From contig JAJEKV010000032.1 of assembly GCA_021234155.1 (NCBI GenBank), positions 8,402,736 to 8,466,735 of the forward strand: a stretch of 64,000 nucleotides of DNA, written 5' to 3'. Numbering within the stretch: position 1 is the first letter of the stretch; each line of letters opens with the position of its first letter. This document shows, one piece after another, positions 23,501 through 33,539 of the stretch. The notes below the pieces were generated by a model. That model ran no database searches and was not told the origin of the DNA. It saw only the letters and a list, made by a program, of their open reading frames with translations. The stretch is from Isoetes taiwanensis. Lineage: Eukaryota; Streptophyta; Lycopodiopsida; Isoetales; Isoetaceae. A program made the position numbers and the translations under genes.

Positions 23501-24386
23501 AATCCAGGATTTGGAATCTTTGATATTGGAATAAAAAGCCCTCATTGAGTTTGTTGATCTAACTCTGGGCAGAGAATTGTAAAAGGCTTTAAAGTCCTCA
23601 CAGAATGCAGCAGAGTCAAGGAGGGAACAGTTTAGCTTGAAGGGGGTGTTTCCACATCTCTTTATAGATAGCACATGCTTGGTGATTAGGAATTGAGGCT
23701 GATGGTCAGAGATGGAGGTACTCTCATCACTATGGACAAAGCAGTTATCCCAAAATTCCCGATGTCTGTTATTAATATAAAATCTGTCGAGTGCACAATA
23801 AACCCTTTTATTACCTTCTTGTTTGTTCGACCAGGTATAAGCTGATGTGGAGGATGGAATATGTTGCAAGAAGTGCATGTCAAGCAATAAATCCCATTGA
23901 GTTCTCTCATCAGTACACATGTTTAAATCCACGCCAATTTTCATGTCCCGTGGTTGGAGTGTTGTTGAAATCACCTGCCATAATCCATGTTTCCGCAGTG
24001 TCCGTGTTGAGAGCCGCCAAATTGAAAGCCATGTTGTGGCCCCGAGTCTAGAATCGGTTGGAGCATAAATGTTGATGATCCCAAAAGAGATGTCATTATT
24101 TTGAGAACTACCGACCGCCGTGTCTTGCATGGGCTATTGTAAATCAAACTTTGATTTAGGTGCTTCCATGATGATACACAACCCACCGGAAGTACACGTG
24201 GCTTCAATCCAAATGGAGGAAAAACCAGGCCCTATCCATTCAAGCAAGATTTGAGCATTCAAAGTTAGGCAATCTCAGTTCCTGCAACAGGATAATATCA
24301 CTGTCATAATTTTTTATCTGAGATAATACCCTCCTCCTCTTAAGAGGGCCTTTTATTCCTCTCAAATTCCAACTAAGAATCTTCAT
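20528..24386 (-). pseudogene. LINE-A ORF2: endonuclease, reverse transcriptase, zinc-binding C-terminus
   Basis: Start ATG at 24386 gives MKILSWNLRG, the usual start of plant LINE ORF2. Endonuclease (EEP) motifs: IILLQE, INIYAPT, WIMAGDFN (other frame), AYTWSN and SDHQP (to about 23,690). RT: LIPKIDNPQSFSDWRPISL, DFSKAFDTVRWDFL, GVRQGCPLAPYLF and the catalytic YADD box (about 22,270). Then FIWGKHHMVNWSSL, and zf-RVT CPLDCGNEETFEHIFGC (about 20,940-20,990). It would nick the target and reverse-transcribe element RNA at the nick. Frameshifts or stops occur near 24,260, 24,100-23,900, 22,360, 21,960, 21,320-21,190 and 20,880, so no intact protein is made as written. Confidence 0.92.
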
Positions 24387-24426
24387 GGAGAGTAACTGGA
24401 TGGAAGGAAGCAGGATAGAAGGGTGC

Positions 24427-24537
24427 CTAAGTTTCCTTTCTGGATCTTAGCCTTGTGTTAGCAGCAGGAGTGTTGGAGGAAGTAGGTGCTATTTGAGTTT
24501 TCTTCTTCTTGACCTTTTTGCTATTAGATTTAGCTAT
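24427..24537 (-). pseudogene. C-terminal end of LINE-A ORF1
   Basis: An open segment ends SNSKKVKKKKTQIAPTSS then NTRLRSRKET and TAG at 24427-24429, 41 bp upstream of the ORF2 start. Basic NTRLRSRK-like ends directly before ORF2 are usual for plant LINE ORF1. The upstream part of the frame is cut off near 24,540. Confidence 0.65.
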
Positions 24538-24545
24538 GCTGGCTC

Positions 24546-25327
24546 ACATAGAGCAGAGCCACCGCCTCCATCAGATTCCGAACTACCCTAGTATAGTAAT
24601 TTCTTTGCATGGACGGTGTTTATTAGGGATTATATTGCATAGATGGCCCAGATGTCCCCATCCATATCTAACGGAGGTGCATTTATTCTTTCGAAAAGCT
24701 TCCTAATGAGTCTTTTTTTGTTTGATATTATTTTGTAAACCTGGCATGGTATATAATTTTTGTAGGCACTTCCCGTGCTAGTGCCTATGAGTGATATCAA
24801 TATTTTTAGATATGAATTTTGGTGCATTTATTGGCTCCTGATTATGGGTTTGATTCTAGTGGGATATTAGACTCATAGCTGGCTTTTATTCTGCAAGCCG
24901 AATACAAAAAATGGAGTATTAGACTCACAGATTTCCGTAAATATTGTGTAAGTTGAATAACTCAAAAGTTAAAACAATGTCAAAAGATGGGCTCAAACCC
25001 GCCCAAAGGGAGTTGAAAACCAAACGAACTAGCCATCTACGCTACGGAACATTATTACAATAGAAACAATCCTACGTCGTAATAAAGGAATTGATTGTTA
25101 TGCTATTCGACTTGTAAAATACATAATGATGTATTCGGCTCACGATTCTTTGGAATCCAACCCCCAAAGGGGAGCCAATATTTCGCCCATATGAATTTCA
25201 TTATCTTTGTCCTTCAATTACTTTTGTATACCCTCCCCTTAAGTTTTTGTGCACACATTATACATATCAAACCTATTTTAAAAAGGTTTGAATATGTTTT
25301 TGTGCTAAAGCTTTTAGTGGGAGGGAG
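24546..25327. other. Nested DNA between LINE-A and the gypsy element
   Basis: No gene. It includes the duplicated phrase TATTAGACTCA (about 24,865 and 24,920) and the tRNA-like piece listed separately. It is part of the sequence that appears to split LINE-A. Confidence 0.4.
24985..25048 (-). other. tRNA-like (SINE head?) sequence
   Basis: Minus strand reads GTTCCGTAGCGTAGATGGCT, then AGTTCGTTTGGTTTTCAACT, then GGGCGGGTTTGAGCCCATC. The first part resembles a pol III A box (TRGCNNAGTGG) and GGTTTGAGCCC resembles a B box (GGTTCGANTCC), at tRNA-like spacing. The acceptor stem does not pair well, so a tRNA-derived SINE head is likelier than a tRNA gene. No 3' end was defined. Confidence 0.3.
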
Positions 25328-25347
25328 TGTTAGCCCAATGGGCTAAC
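25316..25347 (+). repeat. Possible LTR start (polypurine tract plus TGTTAG)
   Basis: AGTGGGAGGGAG followed by TGTTAGCCCA, A, TGGGCTAACC looks like a polypurine tract and LTR start whose first bases form a hairpin. No partner LTR or pol sequence is present. The gypsy element may sit inside the rest. Confidence 0.3.
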
Positions 25348-25646
25348 CTATGTGCATACATATTTAGTGGTTGCAACCTAAATGTATAATGCATAGGTCT
25401 AGTTGTCCGAGATTAGCATATGTTATGTATGCTCCAGATTTAGACTGCACTACAAGGTATTTGTAGTGTTGTAGTGCTGTCATGGCCTTAAATTAGGTGT
25501 TCTAAGGCATGTAAGCATGTAAGAGGGACAATTACATTTGTATAGACTTAAATATTAGCTTAGCTTAGCTCTAGAGGAATATCATTGGATTAATTTGAGC
25601 ACCATTTCTTGATTTTGTACTAGGCTAATTGTAAGGTCGTGATGTA

Positions 25647-25765
25647 TAGGGGAATGGAGGTTGGGACTCCATTCCCTGTTTTGCAGGTGGGGTCCCGCGA
25701 CCGGCGTTAGCCGGGAGCGGGTCACCTGCAAAATTGGGAATGGAGGACCAATCTCCATTCCCCTA
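25647..25765. repeat. Foldback (MITE-like) element of ~120 bp
   Basis: Left arm TAGGGGAATGGAG...TTTGCAGGTG pairs with right arm CACCTGCAAAATTGGGAATG...CATTCCCCTA around a GC-rich centre (GCGACCGGCGTTAGCCGG). The arms are about 55 bp with few mismatches. Confidence 0.75.
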
Positions 25766-25852
25766 CAAAATAGAAATGGGGGAGCTATTTTTTAGATCTC
25801 TCGTGCTCTGCCTCTTGCGCGAAGAACAGATGAGATCCGATGCTTCTGCCTC

Positions 25853-25857
25853 TTGCT
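25853..25857. other. Target site duplication TTGCT, left copy
   Basis: Directly before the gypsy 5' LTR; the same five bases follow the 3' LTR at 36942-36946. Confidence 0.85.
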
Positions 25858-26447
25858 TGTTAGTCCTGTGCCTTCTGGTACAGGACTATTCATGCATACG
25901 ACAGACCAGGTCAAGCTCAAGGATCCTCAGTCAACCACGGGTCAGACATCCAAGGCTCCATGAAGACTAGCGGCCGGAACCCACGCAAATCAAAGCCTTT
26001 GGTGCATCAACAAGAGCGCCCGCTCGGACAAGTGGCGACGGTCACGCCACCGTCGGCGTGTCGGCGTGATTCTAGGCACTTCAAGAGGCACCTCCAACAT
26101 TCCTCAGAAATCAGGCCTCCTTCCGAGAGCGCACCGAGATCGGTCGAGTGTCTATATTGGGCCCAAGGCCATTGTACTATATATATGAGTAGAGTTAGCT
26201 CAATAGTTTTTTTTAGATGAGTTTTGAGTCTTGTCTCCTTTCAAGTTTTCTCTCTATTAAAGAGAGCTCATGTATTTTCATCATTGATATCAAGGAAGCT
26301 TATCATCTTTCTCTCATTTGCTCTGTTCTCTTCTTTTTCTTCTCTTTTCCAAATCCGCGTGACATAGTCCCCGGACTCTCTGTTAGATCCACGGGTCCTC
26401 CACGAGAGGGCTGTCTTCGAGGAGTTCCCGAACCCGGACCCCAAACA
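25858..26447 (+). repeat. Gypsy 5' LTR
   Basis: Starts TGTTAGTCC and ends CCCCAAACA. It differs from the 3' LTR mainly at about 25,865-26,130 and 26,395-26,435, with pairs such as CTCAGTC/CTCGGTC, TTCGAGG/TTCCAGG and CCCGGAC/CCCAGAC. Confidence 0.93.
26178..26186 (+). promoter_or_regulatory. Likely TATA box of the gypsy LTR
   Basis: TATATATAT in ACTATATATATGAGTAGAG, preserved in the 3' LTR at about 36,674. The position in mid-LTR is right for the element's pol II promoter. Confidence 0.5.
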
Positions 26448-26470
26448 GCGGCGCCGATGCGGGTCCCACG
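26448..26470 (+). other. Gypsy primer binding site region
   Basis: GCGGCGCCGATGCGGGTCCC follows the LTR and resembles the TGGCGCCG-type sites of plant gypsy elements, with possible errors. The tRNA is not assigned. Confidence 0.45.
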
Positions 26471-26658
26471 ATTTTCTCCTACTTTCTTACATCGCCATAT
26501 GCGTTAAAAGTAATTTCACGCCCGGAAGAACTCCTTTCTCGAGGCGGCATCTCGCTTGGGCGCCATCAGCGTCGGAAGCTGTTCGCGACATGTATGGATC
26601 CTTATGACATAGAGGAGGCCATCTTGGTCTAGGGCTCGGTCCGCGCCACCCACCCCTC

Positions 26659-28254
26659 GTGTCGATCTCGTCCCGTTCCCGCCCCAAAGCGTGCAAACAT
26701 TGCTCCCAACCTCAGTCCCCTCATCACTATCAGGAGCCTTATCCGGCTCAACCTTCTCAACCGTACTTTCACACCCCTGAACATGCCTACATCCATCATT
26801 CTTCAGGCCATACGCCTCTTCCTTCAAGAACCATCATCTCCCCGGGTGGGTACGGCTATCCACATGTCTCCTTTGCGCCTACCCAGAATAATCCTTTCCC
26901 TCACGTTTCCCAACGCTCTTCCTGTTTACAACCTTACAGATCTCAAAACCAATGCTCCGGCTACTTCAGTTTCTCAACCGCAGTCACCCCTTCATCAGGG
27001 TCCGTCAGGCACAATGCCACATCCACCTCAACCTCAATATCCTCACTATCCTGTTCCTGTCCAGCCCAGCACTTTCACATCTACCTTTCAGACTCTGAAA
27101 CTGACTTATCCCACCTTTGGCAACACGAAAGGCAAACCGTTAGACCAAAGTGCTCAGGCCCACATGGAAGAATTTGAGGCTCTAGCTGTCCTAAATGGTC
27201 ACGCGCAACCTCAACTGAAATTCCACATCTTTTCCACCACACTGCGTGGCTCTCCTCATCAATGGCTCATGTCCAACAAAAGCCATTGGAAACAAGACTG
27301 GTCCGAAATGCGCACTGCTTTTCTCTCTCATTACGGGACCACGGATGATGATCAACTTCATCTCAAGCAACTCAATGAACTTCAACAAGAGCCCACGGAG
27401 TGCGCCTCGATTTTGCGGATCGACTTCACATTACGCTAAGTAAGCTCAAGGAGTACCCTACCGCGAGCGATTTTGGTCTGGTTTCTCCAAGGACTTCCTC
27501 CTGCTATTCGACTCATGATCAATACTGCGTCCAAAAACTTTGGAGCGGGCTATCACCTTGTCAATCACTCATCAATGTTTCCTCCCGAGGCGGCTCTTCA
27601 AGAGCTCCCGTTCATTCCACCCGTCATGGTTCCACAAACGGCTGTTCAGCCTCAACACGCTAATCCACAGCGCAGTCAAATCTGGTGCCATATTTGCAAA
27701 TATCAAGGCCATTTGGCCAATGAGTGCAACTCCACCAATGGCCCGCCTCATTGCAAGCGATGCAACATGTGCAATCATGCCCGCGGAAGAGTGCACTCGC
27801 ACTCATCCCACACCGTTCCGAACAAAATGGTTTATCAAGTGCAAACCACACCTCACCACAATCGCACTATCGGCCACCACCTCTTGGTCGCACCCGCACG
27901 CAACTCTATCCGGCAGCAGGACCAACCACGGGGATCCAACCAACGTCCTCCTTTTGATCCTTCTAAAGCTCGGTGTTATCACTTTATCAAGAATGGGGTC
28001 ATACCACCACGGCGTGTCCTCAACTTTCACAAGTTCAGTGCGACTTCACGGTACAAATCAGACCACATCGGTCCGCCTCACGGCTTACCAACTACGGCTC
28101 GCTAATGGCAAACAAGGCCCAGCGACCAGTTCTTAAGAAGCCACCAAGAGCGCCTCGGCAATCACGCTATCAACCAGCTCCGACCAAATCAACCTCACTG
28201 GATCAACAAGCCCAAGAGGAAATTTTTTCAGCACTTAATCCTCCAGTCCGGTAG
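26659..28254 (+). pseudogene. Gypsy gag
   Basis: Three overlapping frames must be joined. The N-terminal part is rich in Pro, Gln and Ser (about 26,660-27,060). Next is a retrotransposon gag domain (FQTLKLTYPTFGNTKGKPLD, LRGSPHQWL, WSEMRTAFLSHYG; 27,090-27,420), then zinc knuckles CHICKYQGHLANEC (about 27,685-27,730) and a second (CKRCNMC) and third (YQEWGHTTTACP) in shifted frames. It binds and packages element RNA. Frameshifts lie near 26,900, 27,430, 27,780 and 27,990. Confidence 0.85.
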
Positions 28255-28707
28255 TCAAATTGGGTTGGTTTAGTTTCACGCCGAGACCAAGGCATCACGC
28301 CCCTTGACTATTATTCAAGGGCACGCAACCTTTGCTTTGCGGTTGACACCATTCCTCATGGGGACGAAAAAAAAGGTTCACTTTGCACCTGACTTGGAAA
28401 AACTCATGCCACATGTCATGCCCAAAGTTCGCCAAAGCATTTTGAACCTCATGCAAGGCTGCCAAGGCCGCACATTGGCAAATGTTCATGCCACCACTAG
28501 AGCTCAACAAAGACAAGATACACCTTCAACATCTCAACCTCCACGCCTCTCGGACATATCCCAATATTGCAGCCGGGTTGACTTACTCAAAAAGTTCTTT
28601 GCTTCCCACGCCACGCCTCCCGCACCCGTGGAACCAAAGCAGATCCTTTTTCTCATGTACCTCTCGAACTCCAAGAGGAGCTCGCCAAGATCAAAATTCC
28701 CTTAAGC

Positions 28708-29784
28708 TTGGCAACCATTTTAAAACTCTGTCCTGCTCTCAAGGACCAGTTACCACTCCCAACTGTTTTAGTTGGGGCTGTGGCTACCTCTACACCCACG
28801 GTCCATGCCACGGTGGGAAATCAGCAAGTCAACCATGTTCAAATCGATGGAGGTAGTGCAGTCAATCTCATCACGGATAAACTCCGCAAACAAATGGGCA
28901 TCACACAACTCTTTCGTGCCCCATATGACATCAAATTGGCTAATGGCCACATCACGAGACCTCAAGGCGTCACACCTATTCTTCACATCAACATAGGTGA
29001 TCTCCGCTTTCCCATGGAATTTGGAGTGTGGAAAGCTGGCGAAGATCCAGGTGACTATGAAATGCTGGTAGGCAGACCTTTTCTCCGCCAGGCAAAGAGT
29101 ATCCATTACTGGGCCACGGACCAGTTAGTCATCACTGATGGTCATCTCAATGCCACCATGGACTTGCAAACAGGCAGGATCATTTCTGTTGACAATGCGG
29201 AACCTTCTCTCTCAGACACTGATTCTGAAGAAGCTCAGAATATTTATCAAGTTCAGGCTCCACCTGCGAGTCTGCCTCTGTCATCCTACCCCGAATATGC
29301 TGATCCTTGGGGAGAAATGACTCTTGATCAGGACCAGGCTGTGGCTGCCTTACTTGACCCCTATCTGGCTCCTTGCAATCGAATCCAACGCGTTGATCAC
29401 TTTTCAGATACTGACACTCCTGCAACTCCTGTTGATGTACACGCTGTCATGAAGCAACCACTGCTAGATGACACTGAGCAACCTCTCTTTTTCACCACGC
29501 AAAGTGCCACGCATCCGGTTATGCTCCAACCTCCTGCACACATTGTCCAGATATCAAGTCATACCCCATATTCGGACTCGAAGTCGAGATTGTGGATGTT
29601 GGCAACAATCAACTTTGTCCGCATTCTTTTGCAAACCTTCCGGCTCCTTATCGTATCAGGGGCCGTCCGCCGTGCTCAAAAATTCAAACACATTTTCGCT
29701 TTGGAGTTACAAAGATCTTGGGGAATCAACAAAAGCTTGGGGAACTCACCATTCCTACCAAATCGATGCCGCGACCCGATGTAG
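28708..29784 (+). CDS. Gypsy protease and linker to RT
   Basis: Longest open frame of the element (358 codons). The aspartic protease shows VQIDGGSAVNLIT (active-site DGG in place of the commoner DSG/DTG, known in some plant gypsy lines), then IKLANGHITRPQGV and YEMLVGRPFLRQ (about 28,840-29,100). A long acidic, Pro-rich linker follows (LSDTDSEEAQNIYQVQAPP). It would cut the Gag-Pol polyprotein. Its upstream join to gag is lost. Confidence 0.85.
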   Translation: MATILKLCPALKDQLPLPTVLVGAVATSTPTVHATVGNQQVNHVQIDGGSAVNLITDKLRKQMGITQLFRAPYDIKLANGHITRPQGVTPILHINIGDLRFPMEFGVWKAGEDPGDYEMLVGRPFLRQAKSIHYWATDQLVITDGHLNATMDLQTGRIISVDNAEPSLSDTDSEEAQNIYQVQAPPASLPLSSYPEYADPWGEMTLDQDQAVAALLDPYLAPCNRIQRVDHFSDTDTPATPVDVHAVMKQPLLDDTEQPLFFTTQSATHPVMLQPPAHIVQISSHTPYSDSKSRLWMLATINFVRILLQTFRLLIVSGAVRRAQKFKHIFALELQRSWGINKSLGNSPFLPNRCRDPM

Positions 29785-29796
29785 CAACGACAGTCT

Positions 29797-30597
29797 GTGC
29801 TCAACCCTAATTACCGTGATCGCGTCAAGGCGGAAATTGACAAACTCCTTGCTGCAGGTTTGATCTATGAGGTCAAACATTCTGAATGGGTGAGCCCCAT
29901 CGTCATTGCCCTTAAGCACAATGGAAAGATCCGGCGTGCGTGTAGACTATCGGAAACTCAATCGGGCCACGGGCGTGATCATTTTCCACTTCCCTTCACA
30001 GACCAAGTTCTGGAAGAAGTGGCTGGACATGAGATGTACTCCTTTATGGATGGTTTTTCTGGCTACAATCAGATCTCCATCAAAGAATCTGATCAACTCA
30101 AGACCACTTTCACCACCCCGGTAAGCACTTTTTGCCTACAAGGTGGTTCCTTTTGGATTATCCAACTCTCCTTCAACATTTCAACGCATCATGCTCTCAG
30201 TTTTTCATGATTTCATGAAGGAAAATCCCTTCTTGCAAATTTTTCAAGATGACTTCTCTCGCCTCTGATTCCATGGCTGACCATTTGGATAAATTGGAAC
30301 TTCGTCTTCCGAAATGTGATGAGTCCCAGGCATTAGTCTCAATCACGAGAAATGCACCTTTTTTAAATCACTTCGGTGTTCTCTTAGGCCATGTTGTCGA
30401 GAAGCGGGAATCACCACCGATCCCGCCAAAATCAGTTAATGTGCTCAAAGCTCAAGCACCAGCCAATATCAAAGAGACACGCTCTTTCCGGGAAAGGTCA
30501 ATTATTACTCCACCTTCATACCGGATCGCAGCCATTGCGGATCCCATTCATAAACTCACGGGTGATCTAATCCACCGGGCTTGGAATTCCCAGTGAA
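29797..30597 (+). pseudogene. Gypsy reverse transcriptase
   Basis: RT motifs in two or three frames: EIDKLLAAGLIYEVKHSEWV, VDYRKLNRAT (shifted), DHFPLPFTDQVLEEVAGHEM, YSFMDGFSGYNQI, a VVPFGLSNSPSTFQRIM-like stretch (about 30,150-30,195) and FQDDF at the catalytic YLDDF position (about 30,245). The canonical Tyr of the box is not visible. Frameshifts occur near 29,940, 30,120 and 30,250-30,450. Confidence 0.85.
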
Positions 30598-31299
30598 GTG
30601 CTTTCAACGGTGAAGCTTTTGCTTACTCAGGCACCGGTTCTTGTTCCTCCTCAATGGGACAAGCCCTTTCATGTTCATGTCGATGTCTCGGCGTTTGCTA
30701 TTGGAGCTGTTCTTTCTCAAGAATATGATCGCTTAATCGATAAACCAAATCGCTACGCCAGCCGAAAACTCAATTCTGCTGAGCGCAACTATTCTGCCAC
30801 GGAGCGTGAAGCTTTGGGTCTCATTTTCTGTGTCCAACGCTTCCGTCATTACCTTTTGGGCAGTCAAATCAAGTTCTTTGTGGACCACCAAGCACTCCTC
30901 TATTTGATCAACAAGTCCACGCCCACGGGCCGCATTGCTCGTTGGGTCCTTCTTCTCCAAGAATTTGCTCCTTTTGAAATCGTTCATAAGGCTGGCAAAT
31001 CTCATGTTGTTCCGGATTATCTTTCACGCATCCACACGGATGATCCCGCAACAGGGGTCTCAGACGCCTTCCCTGATGCTCAACTCTTTTTAGTCACGGC
31101 AACACCACATTGGTTCCATGATTTTCAGCAGTACCTCCTCACAGGTGCTCTTCCACCAGAAGACGAGACGCTCTCTCCTGCCAAGCGACAATCCCGTCGC
31201 CATCAATTTCTCCGAGGTCCCGTGACTATACCATGGTTGCTTGGGACATCTCTACAAAAGGGTAAGGACACCATCCTTCGACCGTGTTCTACCTCATGA
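30598..31299 (+). CDS. Gypsy RNase H and start of integrase
   Basis: A 233-codon frame with the Ty3-type RNase H: FHVHVDVSAFAIGAVLSQ, YASRKLNSAERNYSATEREA, FRHYLLGSQIKFFVDHQALL and AGKSHVVPDYLSR. It would remove the RNA strand during cDNA synthesis. The downstream linker leads to the integrase zinc finger. The expected ASDFAIGA reads VSAFAIGA here. Confidence 0.88.
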   Translation: MLSTVKLLLTQAPVLVPPQWDKPFHVHVDVSAFAIGAVLSQEYDRLIDKPNRYASRKLNSAERNYSATEREALGLIFCVQRFRHYLLGSQIKFFVDHQALLYLINKSTPTGRIARWVLLLQEFAPFEIVHKAGKSHVVPDYLSRIHTDDPATGVSDAFPDAQLFLVTATPHWFHDFQQYLLTGALPPEDETLSPAKRQSRRHQFLRGPVTIPWLLGTSLQKGKDTILRPCSTS

Positions 31300-32360
31300 A
31301 GTTCCGGACATTGTTCGAGAAGCTCATCAAGGGCTCTTGTGGTGGTCATTTTCATGGTGACACCACGGCCGCGCAAAAATCCTTCTCGCAGGGTATTATT
31401 GGCCCACGCTCTTCAAAGATGCTCCACCACGCCAAGACGCAGGCCGCTTGCCGGTGGTGGGGCGCCCCACGCCCGCGGACGCTCTTCCCTTGACGCCGGT
31501 CGCCACGCCACTTCCCTTCAGCAAATGGGGAATGGACTTTGTGGGACCTATAGATCCTCCTGCGAGGCACACTCGTGCCCGATACATTCTGGTTCTCACT
31601 GACTACGCCACCAAATGGGCGGAAGCTTGTGCACTTCCAGACAACACTGCTGCTAGCACAGCTAGAGTCCTCTATCAACAAATCATCACGCGATTCGCCG
31701 CCCCTACCTGAGCTGGTCGGTGACCGTGGTGTTCATTTCATCAATCATACTATCAAAGAGTCGACGGATTATCTCCCGATACATCATCACAAGAGCACAC
31801 CTTACTATCCTCAAGGCAATGGGTTGGCGTAAAGCACAAACAAAACTCGGTCACCATTCTCAAGAAAATTTGTGACGCTTCCCATGCATTGGCGAACAAA
31901 ACTTCCTATCGTTTTTTGGGCCTACAATACTTGTTTCAAGATTGCTCACGGGTCACACTCCTTTTAAATTGGTTTATGGTCGAAGCTCTCATGCCATTTG
32001 AATACATCCTTCCAACACTCCGTTTTCAATCGCTTATCTTTGCTCATAATCCACCACCGGTTTTCTCTCAAAGAACGGGTCTATCAATTAGAACAGTTGG
32101 ATGAACTTCGAAGGGATGCTTATATTCGTGTTCTTCATGGACAACAGTTGCAAAAATCTTTACATGACAAACGTTTGAAGACAAAAACATTCAAAGAAGG
32201 AGATTTGGTTCTTCTTTATGATTCCGTGTACAAAATTTTTCCTAAACTCAAGTTTTCGTTGGCTTGGCCCTTATCAAATTGTTCAAGTGGTTCGACCAAG
32301 CGTTTTCCAACTAGCTGAGTTAGATGGCACTCCATTACCTACATTGGTTAATGGTTTTTA
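31284..32360 (+). pseudogene. Gypsy integrase
   Basis: Zinc-binding HHCC region around HQG.CGGHFHGDTTA (31,325-31,440, shifted frames), core domain FSKWGMDFVGPIDPP and VLTDYATKWAEACALPD (31,520-31,650), then GDRGVHFINHTIK (usual SDRG, S changed to G through CAG to CGG) and KSTPYYPQGNG. The C-terminal part has LHDKRLKTKTFKEGDLVLLYD and a GPYQIVQV-like end, stopping near 32,360. It would insert cDNA into the genome. At least four frameshifts are present. Confidence 0.87.
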
Positions 32361-32549
32361 GCCTCAAAGCATTTCATCACACGAAAAGTGAACATCAACA
32401 CACAGAGACAGTTCAAGAAGCAAACACCACAGAAAGTGACTAGAAAGGCGGTAGATTATATTATAGTGGAGATTTTTTACAAAATGTGGGCGCAGCCCAG
32501 CTATTTCCGCTATGGGCACTGCCCTATATACAAAAACGGGCTCAGAGCC

Positions 32550-33498
32550 CTATCTACTAAGTCCTAAGAGGAAAAACCCTCTACTCCGGTTCGGAGCGAG
32601 AGGTGATCTTGAGGAGATGGTAGAGGTTCCGCTCCGGGTCCCAGTATGAGATGCGAGAACCACCTCCATCCCGTTGGTCTTGGTCGGGATGTTCACCATC
32701 CCAAGCACACCAGGCCCGTCCATCACGAATGCCACGGTTGTGGCAAGCGCCCGAGATCCGAACAATTCATCTTACAAGTGATCCACTCGGCGGTTAGTGG
32801 GCATGGTGCAATCTTCGTTCAAGCCGGCAGGCAGCCATCTTGGCGCCATCGGATGCCTTCGTTTCTCTCGGTTCGTCTTATATAGCCAATCGAGGACCTC
32901 CTTGTCGGCGTGGACCAATCACACAAATCGCCAACGTGTTTTGCAATGCAAAGGTCAAGCTTTCTAAAATCTTGAATCTGTTCTCCACATATCTAGCCAT
33001 GGTACCTTGACACATTCCTTTTAATGATATCCCACTTGAGTTGCCGGCGTTGGTTGTCATTCCTTCTTTCCACGCCCGTCGAACATTAATGGGTGTCCTT
33101 TGCCATCTGTCACATCCGATCTTTCTTTCCGTCTCATCCTCACCATTCATTGTTTCTCCCTTACGTTTTTGGGACTTAGCCAAATTTTTGCCTCTCAATA
33201 CCCTTCTTAGCATCTTTTGACACTGGCACCATCAGCGGTTCCGGTTTAGCACTCTTCATACCTCTTAAGCCTCGGTTTGGGCGCCCTAAAACAAACCTTT
33301 TACGTTCCTCTGCGCCGTCCTCCGTGCTTTCGCCTTTTCGTCTTCCGCCTTTGGCATCCCTCTTCGTTCCGCACATCATTCCCATGGCTGCCCCAAGATT
33401 TTCTACACTTCAAGCTCTGCTCCCAAGGATCCGGCCCTTTTTGCATCGTATCCTTCTTGGCGCCCACTTTCCCGTGGCGCCCTTGTTGGCCCAAATAA
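32550..33498 (-). pseudogene. Antisense open-frame block after gypsy integrase
   Basis: Minus-strand frames at 33494-33300, 33385-33176, 33213-32878 and 32765-32550 chain into one protein-like product. A Lys/Arg-rich N-terminus (KRRKHGGRRRGT) is followed by RFVLGRPNRGLRGMKSAKPE, GEDETERKIGCDRWQRTPIN, ENRFKILESLTFALQNTLAI and LATTVAFVMDGPGVLGMVNI. The plus strand is less protein-like here. Known: some Tat-lineage elements (for example Grande) carry an antisense gene after integrase. I do not recognise a domain. Frame breaks make it non-functional as written. Confidence 0.45.
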
Positions 33499-33539
33499 AG
33501 AAGTCGCTGAGCGACACCAGCTTCTGAATTCTCTCAAAT

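Larger units (their letters stand above)
19796..24545 (-). mobile_element. LINE-A, 3' half (ORF1 end, ORF2, poly(A))
   Basis: Minus-strand non-LTR retrotransposon: end of ORF1 (24,427-24,537), ORF2 (24,386 down to 20,528), 3' UTR and a 16-base A tail written here as T16 at 19796-19811. Its missing ORF1 body is probably the minus-strand block at 39,519-42,134. Confidence 0.85.
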
